The notes beneath the pieces are model-generated. The model was not told the DNA's origin. It worked only from the letters and a program-made list of their open reading frames with translations, and did not search any database. Made by a program: the position numbers and the translations under genes. From Deltaproteobacteria bacterium (GTDB lineage Bacteria; Myxococcota_A; UBA9042; DTJE01): DNA of 6,523 nucleotides. The stretch lies in assembly GCA_013151875.1 (NCBI GenBank), contig JAADHL010000030.1, positions 1-6,523 on the forward strand, in the 5' to 3' direction. Each line of letters starts with the position of its first letter. Within the stretch, counting starts at the first letter, position 1. Positions 1 through 6,062 of the stretch are shown piece after piece.

Positions 1-376
1 ATGAATCTGCGGTGCACTGATCAAAGTCGTCGCAGTCGGAGTCCTGGGTGCATGGCGGCGGTCCAGGGTCGAACGAGTCGGGCGAATCCGCAAAGGCGTC
101 ATGGCCAGAATCGATGGCGTCGTCGTCCGAGTCTCCCGGGTCGCTGTCTTCCATGCCGGCATCCTGAGTTCCGGTGTCGGCTGCGATATCGACGTCGGCG
201 CTGTCGTCCGACGAGTCATGGATCGAGTCCGCGGGCGGCTTGAACGAATCCTCGGGCGAAACGGCATCCGGATGGTCGATGACCGCGTCGGACACCTCAT
301 CCGAGCCGCCGCCGCAAGCCCACAGGACGGCGCAGAGCATCAGCGGCAAGGCGTGGCGGATCCGTTTCAAAGGCAT
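1..376 (-). CDS. Asp-rich outer-membrane lipoprotein, N-terminal part (runs off left edge)
   Basis: Seen: an open frame of 125 codons on the minus strand that continues past base 1, so the C-terminus is missing. It starts MPLKRIRHALPLMLCAVLWA, a signal peptide with two Arg and one Lys, a hydrophobic core and a lipobox ending in Cys21, followed by GGGS. The next 80 or so residues are a low-complexity Asp/Ser/Pro linker. At about residue 109 a Cys-containing module begins (CTQDSDCDDFDQCT), of the 'xDxDCDDxxxCT' type common in secreted myxobacterial proteins. The ATG at 376-374 is preceded by GAGGTG three bases away, a close but usable Shine-Dalgarno sequence. Inferred: a lipid-anchored, surface or periplasmic protein. 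Residue +2 is Gly, not Asp, which favours outer-membrane sorting by the E. coli rule. The function cannot be named because the functional domain would lie beyond the edge. Confidence 0.85.
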   Translation of the reverse strand, partial: MPLKRIRHALPLMLCAVLWACGGGSDEVSDAVIDHPDAVSPEDSFKPPADSIHDSSDDSADVDIAADTGTQDAGMEDSDPGDSDDDAIDSGHDAFADSPDSFDPGPPPCTQDSDCDDFDQCTADS

Positions 377-401
377 GAACACCTCGGTGCGCAGTCGCTG
401 A

Positions 402-430
402 TTTCTACCAGATTGAGATATCTTGGGCAA
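402..430 (-). promoter_or_regulatory. Candidate promoter for the left lipoprotein gene
   Basis: On the minus strand TTGCCC (430-425) and TAGAAA (407-402) are 17 bases apart, each matching 4 of 6 positions of the sigma-70 boxes. This would give a leader of about 20 bases before the ATG at 376. The spacer contains a perfect 8-bp palindrome, AGATATCT (416-423). The match is moderate, so the call is tentative. Confidence 0.3.
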
Positions 431-460
431 CCATCGATGCTTTAGCTACCCGGTTGCTTC

Positions 461-469
461 TGCTACCAT
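461..469 (+). promoter_or_regulatory. Candidate extended -10 box for the barrel-protein gene
   Basis: TGCTACCAT at 461-469 fits the extended -10 pattern (TGn followed by a hexamer matching TATAAT at 4 of 6). The hexamer 17 bases upstream, TTTAGC at 441-446, is a poor -35. Transcription from here would leave a leader of about 25 bases carrying the GGAGG at 491-495. Weak evidence. The only other support is position: this is the only intergenic space upstream of the gene. Confidence 0.25.
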
Positions 470-500
470 CGGAAGCCGATTTTCCTCAAGGGAGGTTTCG

Positions 501-1229
501 ATGAAACTTACGGTCGTGGCAGCGGCGGCGGTACTGATGTCGTGGACGTCCCTGGCCGACGCGAAGATCGTGGAGGTGTCCGTCGGGGCCAAGGCGACGG
601 TGGGCGGAAACATCTGGACGGAGCCGTCCAATACCCCCCCTGGGATGGATATCGGCTTTACACGTCTGAGGGGAGGGGTGGGCGCCGGAGGCGGCATCTA
701 TGCCGAGGTGCGATTCATCAAGTACATCGGCCTGGAACTGGACATGTTCATCGAATGGAATCGGATCTGGGAGGACCAGACCTGGTACGGATGGTGGGGT
801 TCGGTCAAGACCACCACCAAGCCGACGACCGTGGACCTGCGGATTCCCCTGCTGGTAAAGGGTGTGCTGCCGCTCAAGGGTGTGCGCCTGGGCGTTGTCG
901 TGGGCCCGGAGTTCGTGATCCCCCTTCGAACCATGGCCGACATCGACGTTCCCGCAGGGGCGACGTTCGATTTCCATGTCGAGTCCCACTTCAGGACCTT
1001 GGTGACATTTGGGATAAATATTGTTGTTGAACTGCCTCTGGGCATCGAACTGCCCATCGATTTCAGGGCATCCTACAACCCCATGCAGCCTTCCGCGTGG
1101 GGGGACCGCGTTGAGTTTACCAACAAGGGAAAACCGGTGAAACTGGGCCAGCAGGCAGACGGCATGACGGTCAGATACGAGAATTCATGGGACGCAAGGA
1201 TGCTGATCGGCCTTGGTTACGAGTTCTGA
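501..1229 (+). CDS. Small outer-membrane beta-barrel protein (porin-like fold), function unknown
   Basis: Seen: 242 residues. The frame is open further upstream, but the ATG at 501 follows GGAGG (491-495) at good spacing and begins a clear signal peptide: MKLTVV, an Ala/Val core, then Ala19-Asp20-Ala21 as the likely signal peptidase I site. The mature part is rich in alternating hydrophobic/polar stretches with many Gly and aromatic residues, for example around residues 47-75 and 110-135. It ends in LIGLGYEF, with the terminal Phe and alternating aromatics expected of a BAM-recognised C-terminal strand. Mature length of about 220 residues fits an 8-10 strand barrel. Inferred: an outer-membrane protein of the broad 'outer membrane protein beta-barrel' (OmpA/PorT-like) type. 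No substrate or enzymatic motif is visible. It stands 79 bases upstream of glmU on the same strand and may share a transcript with it. Confidence 0.8.
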   Translation: MKLTVVAAAAVLMSWTSLADAKIVEVSVGAKATVGGNIWTEPSNTPPGMDIGFTRLRGGVGAGGGIYAEVRFIKYIGLELDMFIEWNRIWEDQTWYGWWGSVKTTTKPTTVDLRIPLLVKGVLPLKGVRLGVVVGPEFVIPLRTMADIDVPAGATFDFHVESHFRTLVTFGINIVVELPLGIELPIDFRASYNPMQPSAWGDRVEFTNKGKPVKLGQQADGMTVRYENSWDARMLIGLGYEF

Positions 1230-1277
1230 TGTCCATCGTTTCCGAAAACTTCTCATGGCGGATGGGGATGCGGTATG

Positions 1278-1283
1278 TAGAAT
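1278..1283 (+). promoter_or_regulatory. Possible -10 box upstream of glmU
   Basis: TAGAAT, a 5 of 6 match to TATAAT, lies in the 79-bp gap between the barrel-protein gene and glmU, 25 bases before the glmU ATG. No acceptable -35 hexamer is found 16-18 bases upstream. Either the promoter is weak or activator-dependent, or glmU is read through from the upstream gene. Low confidence. Confidence 0.2.
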
Positions 1284-1308
1284 ACCCGCAACGGAGGTGA
1301 AAGCGAAC

Positions 1309-2694
1309 ATGAAAGACGTCACGGCAATCGTACTGGCCGCTGGGCTGGGCACCAGGATGAAGTCGGAGTTGCACAAGGGCCTGCACGAACTGGCCGGCCG
1401 GCCCCTGTTGTTCTATCCGATCAGGGCGGCGCTGGATGCCGGCATCAAGCGCATCGTGCTGGTAGTGGGCCACCAGGCGCAGGCCGTCGAAGAGACCGTT
1501 GAAGACCTCTTTCCGGACGCTGACATCGGGTACGTCACGCAGGAAAGGCAGCTTGGAACGGCTCATGCGGCCATGTGCGCCAGGGGCGAGGTGGAGGATT
1601 CCCAGGACGTGGTGGTCCTGAACGGGGACCTGCCTCTTTTGGGCGCCGACAGCATCAAGGGCCTGATGGACGCGTGCACGGCCAGTGGAGGAATGCTGGC
1701 CATCACGGCCGCAGTGGTCGACGACCCGTTCGGATTCGGTCGGGTGGTTCGTGACAAATCGGGCATTGCGGCGCGCATCGTGGAAGAAAGGGACGCCGGA
1801 CCCGACCAGCGCGGGATCCGCGAGATCAACCTTGGGGTTTACGCGGCCCGGGCCGGCCATCTGTTTTCCATGCTTGACCAGGTAGGCGACGGCAATGCCA
1901 AGGGCGAGTTCTATTTCACGGATGTCGTGGAACTGACTCGTAAGGCGGGACATGGCGTCGGGGTTTACGTGCTTCAATCCGACGCCGAGGCCATGCAGGT
2001 GAATGACCGGGCGGAATTGGCGGCGGCCGAGGCTGCCATGTACCAGAGGAAGGCCGCCCTGCTGATGTCCGAGGGGGTCACGATTCATCAGCCCGGGACC
2101 GTGATGATCGACGACGACTGCGAGGTGGGCAGGGACACGGAGATATGGCCCTGCGTGGAACTACATGCCGGAACCCGGATCGGTTCGGGGTGCGTGATTG
2201 GGCGCGGCTGCGTTCTGGACAACACGGAGGTGGCGGACGACGTGACCGTCCTGCCCTATTCCGTGATGACCGATTCAAGCATGGAGGACGGGACAAAGGC
2301 GGGCCCGTTCAGTCACCTCAGGCCCGGTTCCGTGATGAAGCGCGGCTCAAAGGTGGGCAACTTCGTCGAGATGAAGAAAAGCACCCTGGGACCTGGGTCC
2401 AAATCCAGCCACCTGACCTATCTGGGCGATTCGACGATAGGCGCCGACGTCAATATCGGGGCGGGCACCATCACATGCAACTATGACGGCGTTCACAAGA
2501 TGCCGACGACCATTGAAGATGGGGCGTTCATCGGGTCGGACACCCAGTTGGTGGCGCCCGTAAAGGTGGGGCGCGGGGCCTACGTGGGCGCGGGCACGAC
2601 CGTGACCAGGGACGTTCCCGACGGTGCGCTGGCCCTGTCCCGGGTCCAGCAGACCCATATCATGGGTTACGCGATGGCCAAAAAGAAAAAGTAG
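1309..2694 (+). CDS. glmU: GlmU: bifunctional GlcN-1-P acetyltransferase / GlcNAc-1-P uridyltransferase
   Basis: GlmU performs the last two cytoplasmic steps to UDP-GlcNAc, precursor of peptidoglycan and LPS: acetyl transfer from acetyl-CoA to GlcN-1-P, then uridylyl transfer from UTP. Seen: 461 residues (E. coli 456). The ATG at 1309 follows GGAGGTGA (1293-1300); the upstream open frame is not needed. The N-terminal domain has LAAGLGTRMKS (9-19) with Lys23, QLGTAHA (81-87), NGD with Asp107, FGR (143-145), EINLG (172-176) and Asn232 in VND; Asp107 and Asn232 correspond to the magnesium ligands. From about residue 255 a left-handed beta-helix of hexapeptide repeats follows, with LRPG (Arg338), EMKK (Lys356), His368 as catalytic base, Tyr371, Asn382, Asn391, Lys397, Ser410 and Arg445, all aligned with E. 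coli at offset 5. It ends in a Lys tail. Slightly odd: HKGLH (22-26) replaces the usual PKVLH, and FGR replaces YGR. No glmS follows; the next gene converges. Confidence 0.98.
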   Translation: MKDVTAIVLAAGLGTRMKSELHKGLHELAGRPLLFYPIRAALDAGIKRIVLVVGHQAQAVEETVEDLFPDADIGYVTQERQLGTAHAAMCARGEVEDSQDVVVLNGDLPLLGADSIKGLMDACTASGGMLAITAAVVDDPFGFGRVVRDKSGIAARIVEERDAGPDQRGIREINLGVYAARAGHLFSMLDQVGDGNAKGEFYFTDVVELTRKAGHGVGVYVLQSDAEAMQVNDRAELAAAEAAMYQRKAALLMSEGVTIHQPGTVMIDDDCEVGRDTEIWPCVELHAGTRIGSGCVIGRGCVLDNTEVADDVTVLPYSVMTDSSMEDGTKAGPFSHLRPGSVMKRGSKVGNFVEMKKSTLGPGSKSSHLTYLGDSTIGADVNIGAGTITCNYDGVHKMPTTIEDGAFIGSDTQLVAPVKVGRGAYVGAGTTVTRDVPDGALALSRVQQTHIMGYAMAKKKK

Positions 2695-2719
2695 CCAAAG
2701 GTTTCAGGCTTTCCTTTTT
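2693..2719. terminator. Weak bidirectional terminator between convergent genes
   Basis: AGCC (2693-2696) can pair with GGCT (2707-2710) around a 10-base loop. On the plus strand the T-rich run TTCCTTTTT (2711-2719) follows. On the minus strand the same stem is followed by ACTTTTTCTTTTT, the complement of the glmU Lys codons. The stem is only 4 bp, so efficiency is doubtful, but the position between two converging stop codons (2694 and 2704) fits. Confidence 0.35.
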
Positions 2720-3460
2720 ACTTCCACCTGGTAGACCTTGCGCCCCCCTTTCTGCTTGGCGGGCAGGACCCGCATTACACCCAGGTGGAGGTCCACGTGC
2801 TTTCCCGTGGGGAGGCGAATGGACAGCTTGTCGTCGATGGGGGCATGCACGATCTTGCAGACACCGAACCAAGTCGCCGGCCTTCATCTCGATGATGACC
2901 AGTTCGGATGCCTCGTCATCATCGGCCGATTGATAGACGGGCGTCGGCTTTGGGCGATTCAACGGGCCCATCGGGTGTCGGGTCGAGAGGTTTGCCGCGT
3001 TCATGTCCGCGATGGTCTGGAGTTGCTGCCACTGCTCGAAGCCGTCGTCATCCTGGCGGACCAGGGTCGCGTCCTGCACCGACAACATGTTGAATTCAAA
3101 GAACCTGACCTCGCCGCGCAGGATCTGACCGGACGCCACTGGAACCGCCTTGTCCTCCTCCTCGCCGCAGGGCAGGGCCGAGGCGTACAGACGGATTTCG
3201 ATGATGTCTTTGTTCAGCGAGATGTTTCCGTTGATGAAAGGGCAGAACAGGGCGCCGTCCAACACCAACGGTTCGCCGAAACCGCTGCCGTTTCCGAGTA
3301 TCGGACGCATCTCGACGTTGATCAGCACCGCCGATGCGGTAATCCATCCACAGGACACGCTGTTTTCGCTGCAAACCGTTTTCAGCGCGGCGATAACGTC
3401 CTGTTCGGGATCCAGCCTTCCGATAAAGTGTCCGGTTTCCTGAAACTGCGAGACGATCAT
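2704..3460 (-). CDS. PPC/DUF296-domain protein with a C-terminal frameshift
   Basis: Seen: ATG at 3460 with GGAGG four bases upstream. Residues 1 to about 150 resemble the PPC (DUF296) fold: RLDPEQDVIAALKTVCSE, then CGWITASAVLINVEMR (37-52), GNISL (78-82) and GEVRFFEF (116-123). The usual metal-binding histidines are absent: the LHxH position reads LYAS (91-94) and GGH reads SGQ (110-112). From residue 199 (about base 2864) the original frame turns into Arg/Pro-rich text, crosses the 3' end of glmU and stops at 2660. One frame over, the text continues sensibly as VCKIV...SIRLPTGKHVDLHLGVMRV...VYQVEVKRKA and stops at 2704, just past glmU. Corrected length is about 251 residues. Known: PPC domains occur in plant AT-hook proteins and in bacterial proteins of mostly unknown role; DNA binding is not shown here. 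It lies 49 bp after the small lipoprotein. It is either a recent pseudogene or a sequence error. Confidence 0.8.
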
Positions 3461-3500
3461 CGGACCTCCGATGTCATTAGAATCATCCCTGGCAGGTCCG
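3461..3500 (-). promoter_or_regulatory. Inverted repeat covering the PPC-gene ribosome binding site
   Basis: On the minus strand CGGACCT (3500-3494) is a perfect complement of AGGTCCG (3467-3461), separated by 26 bases. The second arm contains most of the GGAGG Shine-Dalgarno sequence and ends directly before the ATG at 3460. In the mRNA this 7-bp, GC-rich stem could mask the start site. The pairing is seen; a regulatory role is inference. A TTGACA hexamer (3507-3502) lies nearby, but its best partner, TCTAAT (3481-3476), is 20 bases away, too far for a standard promoter. Confidence 0.35.
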
Positions 3501-3509
3501 TTGTCAACC

Positions 3510-4055
3510 TCACTTTTCCAAACCGGTATGAGAGATGCGGACCAGTTCGATGCGCCATCCGTCCTGTGTGAACATGGCCGGTATCTCCACGGGATCGGTC
3601 CGGCCCTCGAATCTTGCAATCACGGTCGCCCTGGTCCTGGTGGGGTCGAACGGGCGGTCCTCCTTCAGTTTGATTGCACCCTCCGATCTCAGGGCGTTGA
3701 TAGGGTCCTTCGCGCCTCTCAGACCGAGGCCCTCCACGCCGCCGCGGGCCAGAAGGGCCTGACGGTCCGTTTTCAGGGAAGCGGCGCGAGACTTGAGGAT
3801 CGCAAGAGTGGCGGGCCCCAGCAGTCTCAGACAGTCTGCGTACTTCTCGTCCATCAGCGCGGTCCTGAATGCCTCCACGGCCCTGGTGGCGCCCGTCTTG
3901 CGAAGCCAGCCGATCCGGGCACCTGATTGCATCAGTGAATCCGGGTCCTCGCCGCGCAGTGGTATCAGTTGGTTCGATGGCGCGCATCCGGACAAAGATA
4001 CGAACGCGCCCGTGATGAACAACGCCGCTGCCATACGAATCTTGAGTGATTTCAT
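3510..4055 (-). CDS. Small lipoprotein, 181 residues, function unknown
   Basis: Seen: MKSLKIR followed by a hydrophobic segment and the lipobox LSGC (Cys24), a typical lipoprotein signal. The mature 158 residues have no further signal or membrane segment. They contain a helical, Leu/Ala-rich half (about 45-103, including TRAVEAFRTALMDEKYADCL) and a C-terminal half ending in short strands (RATVIARFEG, DGWRIELVRI). This layout, helices then a sheet with a late 'DGWRIEL', recalls NTF2-like/DUF4878-type lipoproteins; the resemblance is by eye and weak. Its ATG shares one base with the stop of the upstream 642-residue lipoprotein (TAATG), so translation is probably coupled; no strong Shine-Dalgarno lies close. 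Residue +2 is Ala, which favours outer-membrane sorting. A frame open upstream of this start lies wholly inside the larger lipoprotein and was not used. Confidence 0.8.
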   Translation of the reverse strand: MKSLKIRMAAALFITGAFVSLSGCAPSNQLIPLRGEDPDSLMQSGARIGWLRKTGATRAVEAFRTALMDEKYADCLRLLGPATLAILKSRAASLKTDRQALLARGGVEGLGLRGAKDPINALRSEGAIKLKEDRPFDPTRTRATVIARFEGRTDPVEIPAMFTQDGWRIELVRISHTGLEK

Positions 4056-5983
4056 TATTTTCTGAATGCCTCGAACGTACCGGAAAAAGCCGACTGCGAG
4101 GCGGCCGACGTCTGGACCTGCCCAGTGTACTTGCCGTTCGTGATCTGGTCCACCAGCAGGTCGCAGTCCTCGTCCACCAGGACGCCGTTCCCCTGGAGGG
4201 AGAGTTCCGTGTCCAGGGTAAGCGCGCCAAGGAACATGTCGACCGGCGTTAGCAGGAAATCGATGGCCTTGTTGCACACGTTTTCCACGTCCTGCTCGGT
4301 CCCGCCGAACCATGATGCTATCTGACCCAGGATGCCGGATGCCACGCTGCCGCAGTCGAACCACAGCTTGGCCGCGTCCTTGACGCTGTGGGCCTGGCAC
4401 GACGTGATGTTGGCGATTACGATTTCGTTCAGTACGAACAGGACCAGCTTACCGTAGTTCAGCTTTATCGCGTGCTGGTTGATGAGCAATTTGTTGAAAT
4501 CGGCGATGGACGCGGTGAACTTCCCTTCCAGGATGTTCAGTGGAAAGGTCACGCCTTCGCACGTGGCGCCGCTGATCACATTTCCGGCTTCATCCAGCGA
4601 AAACACCAGCTTGCCGCATTCGTCGTAGTTGGGATCGCTGGGGTTGCAACCGAACTTCCAGTACAGGGCCAGGCCGGTCCAGTACTGGGTCCCCTGCACG
4701 GTAAAGTCGTTCTGCAGCTTGGACATCAACAGGTCGGAGTACATCTCCAGGTTCGTGACGATCCCCATCATGTCGTCGCCGACCTTGAAGAAGTCCTGCA
4801 ACCACTGAGGCGAGTTGTTCAGCAGGTAATCGGTGACGACATTGGCGACCGCGTCCGCGAAAAAGCTGAAAAAGTCCACAATCGCGCTTCCGATGAACTG
4901 CTTCGCCAGGTCCAGGACCAGGTTGATGATCGTGGTGCCGGGCGTGTCGAAAAAAGTGATGAGCTGGTAAAGGACGCAGCAGACCTGTTTGCCCAGGTCG
5001 ATGCCGCTGGACGTTACGCATTCCAGCGGGTCGGTGATGCCGCCGGCGCAATCCTTGACCAGGTTGGTGAAATCGAAGTGGTCGGTGCAGTCGTACTGGC
5101 CTGTCGGATTCAGGGTGACCAGATAGAGTTTCAGAGCCACGTCCCTGCACTTGTCGGGCTGCAGGAAAACCCCGTCGTCGCACCCGCTGGCCGCCACGCA
5201 ACTGAAAGGGCCCTTCGCCGTGGCGAACACCGTGTAGTAGTTGCCCGCTGGGATGCATTCGAACTGGGTGGTGCCGTACAGGTCGGTGATGGTTTTATCC
5301 CCCAGTGACACGGGGGGAATCGGTTTTTCAGGGTGCAGTTTGTCGCAGGTGTAGTCACTGGGCAGGACATGGACCTTGATGGTGTTCAGGCTGCTGGGAG
5401 GCAGGCCCCCTTCGTAGTCGAGGGTGGTGTTGATGCAGCCGCAGGGCGCCTCGGTCACAACGAACTGGATGGATTTGTCCTCGGCGTTGTCCGCGGACAG
5501 AGTGACCGTGTAGATGATGCCGCCCGCGTCACCGGCGGAAAAACTGTTGTGCACCAGCCCGTACTCGTCCGTGTAGGCCACCAGGGCTCCAAGGGTCGCG
5601 TCCGGGTCCACCGGAGTGCCCAGGAGGTCCGTGCTCTTGGTGATCTCGTAGGTCACGGCAACATTCGGCGCCACCGAGGCCTGGGCGTAATCAATGACTT
5701 TGGCGTGAATCTTGAACGATTCGCCGACAGAGAGGTTCAAGGGCACGGAAGTGTCGTGCAGCAGGATGATCTCGAACTTGTCGGCCAATGGGACCGAGGC
5801 GTCGGTGTCCCTGGGCCAGTCGGCGTCCTCCGCCTGGACATCCGCGTTCGGGACTTCGCCGCCGGGGATATCGAAATAGTTGATGTCGAGGCCCTGGGAA
5901 GGCGTGCCCCCGCCCCCGCAGGCCGTGCTCAGCAACAGCGTGGCGATCAGCAGCGCGACCTTGATGGGAAGGGGGCGAGTCAT
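4055..5983 (-). CDS. Large Cys-rich lipoprotein with an N-terminal Ig-like (Big-1-type) domain
   Basis: Seen: 642 residues, ATG at 5983 with GGAGG seven bases upstream. The signal peptide ends LLLSTAC (Cys22), then GGGG and a short Asp-rich linker (about 32-65). Residues of about 70-178 look like a bacterial Ig-like domain of the Big-1/invasin type: LSVGESFKIHAKV, PNVAVTYEI, then TDEYGLVHNSFSAGDAGG and YTVTLSA, ending FVVTEAP. Residues 181-300 are strand-rich with paired Cys (181, 183, 213, 243, 262, 268, 279, 299). An unassigned region follows with a strikingly hydrophobic helical stretch (335-400: Cys335-Cys336, LITFF, IINLVLDL, IVDFFSFFADAV). The last part includes VDEDCDLLVDQI (603-614) and ends GTFEAFRK. 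Nineteen Cys beside the lipidated one suggest disulfides in an oxidising compartment. Inferred: outer-membrane-anchored, exposed to periplasm or surface. First gene of a probable three-gene unit with the small lipoprotein and PPC genes. No enzymatic motif recognised. Confidence 0.85.
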   Translation of the reverse strand: MTRPLPIKVALLIATLLLSTACGGGGTPSQGLDINYFDIPGGEVPNADVQAEDADWPRDTDASVPLADKFEIILLHDTSVPLNLSVGESFKIHAKVIDYAQASVAPNVAVTYEITKSTDLLGTPVDPDATLGALVAYTDEYGLVHNSFSAGDAGGIIYTVTLSADNAEDKSIQFVVTEAPCGCINTTLDYEGGLPPSSLNTIKVHVLPSDYTCDKLHPEKPIPPVSLGDKTITDLYGTTQFECIPAGNYYTVFATAKGPFSCVAASGCDDGVFLQPDKCRDVALKLYLVTLNPTGQYDCTDHFDFTNLVKDCAGGITDPLECVTSSGIDLGKQVCCVLYQLITFFDTPGTTIINLVLDLAKQFIGSAIVDFFSFFADAVANVVTDYLLNNSPQWLQDFFKVGDDMMGIVTNLEMYSDLLMSKLQNDFTVQGTQYWTGLALYWKFGCNPSDPNYDECGKLVFSLDEAGNVISGATCEGVTFPLNILEGKFTASIADFNKLLINQHAIKLNYGKLVLFVLNEIVIANITSCQAHSVKDAAKLWFDCGSVASGILGQIASWFGGTEQDVENVCNKAIDFLLTPVDMFLGALTLDTELSLQGNGVLVDEDCDLLVDQITNGKYTGQVQTSAASQSAFSGTFEAFRK

Positions 5984-6011
5984 TTAGGCACCTCCAGCAA
6001 CCTCGTCGAAT

Positions 6012-6041
6012 ATTATAGGGAAATCCGAGTCCCGTGAACAA
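6012..6041 (-). promoter_or_regulatory. Promoter for the lipoprotein operon
   Basis: On the minus strand a perfect TATAAT (6017-6012) lies 18 bases downstream of TTGTTC (6041-6036), a weak -35; shifting by one gives TGTTCA at 17 bases. Start of transcription would be near 6005, giving a leader of about 22 bases that carries GGAGG before the ATG at 5983. It is the only clear sigma-70-like -10 in the window and sits in the 79-bp gap after the shell-protein gene. Confidence 0.55.
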
Positions 6042-6060
6042 GGTGGCGGGTGTGTTCGCG
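6033..6060. repeat. Imperfect inverted repeat after the shell-protein gene
   Basis: CGTGAACA (6033-6040) and TGTTCGCG (6053-6060) pair at 7 of 8 positions around a 12-base centre, immediately beyond the shell-protein stop codon. One arm overlaps the -35 of the lipoprotein promoter. No T-run follows on the minus strand, so an intrinsic terminator is unlikely; an operator site is possible. The role is inference. Confidence 0.35.
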
Positions 6061-6062
6061 AG

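Noticed and set aside
101..445. Plus-strand frames over the left lipoprotein
   Set aside because: They are Arg-rich shadows of the Asp-rich linker on the minus strand, which has a clear lipobox.
1213..1308. 32-codon N-terminal extension of glmU
   Set aside because: It overlaps the end of the barrel-protein gene, lacks a ribosome site and adds residues absent from GlmU. The ATG at 1309 has a strong Shine-Dalgarno sequence and starts at the family N-terminus.
1171..2088. Minus-strand open frame (305 codons) across glmU
   Set aside because: It is antisense to the catalytic domain of glmU, whose identity is secure.
3476..3507. TTGACA / TCTAAT as a promoter for the PPC gene
   Set aside because: The hexamers are good individually, but the 20-base spacing is outside the normal 16-18 range.
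2738..3571. Long plus-strand open frame (277 codons) opposite the PPC gene
   Set aside because: It is Arg/Gly/Val-rich antisense text with no recognisable domain or good ribosome site. The minus strand has a recognisable PPC domain, a Shine-Dalgarno sequence and operon context. Its remaining open across the frameshift is coincidental.
4388..5308. Long plus-strand open frame (306 codons) opposite the large lipoprotein
   Set aside because: The minus strand has a signal peptide, lipobox, ordered Cys pattern and ribosome site. The plus text is a GC-bias shadow rich in Val, Asp and Gln.
5333..6037. Plus-strand open frame (234 codons) opposite the start of the large lipoprotein
   Set aside because: It is antisense to the lipoprotein signal peptide and promoter and has a repetitive Val/Gly/Arg composition with no motif.
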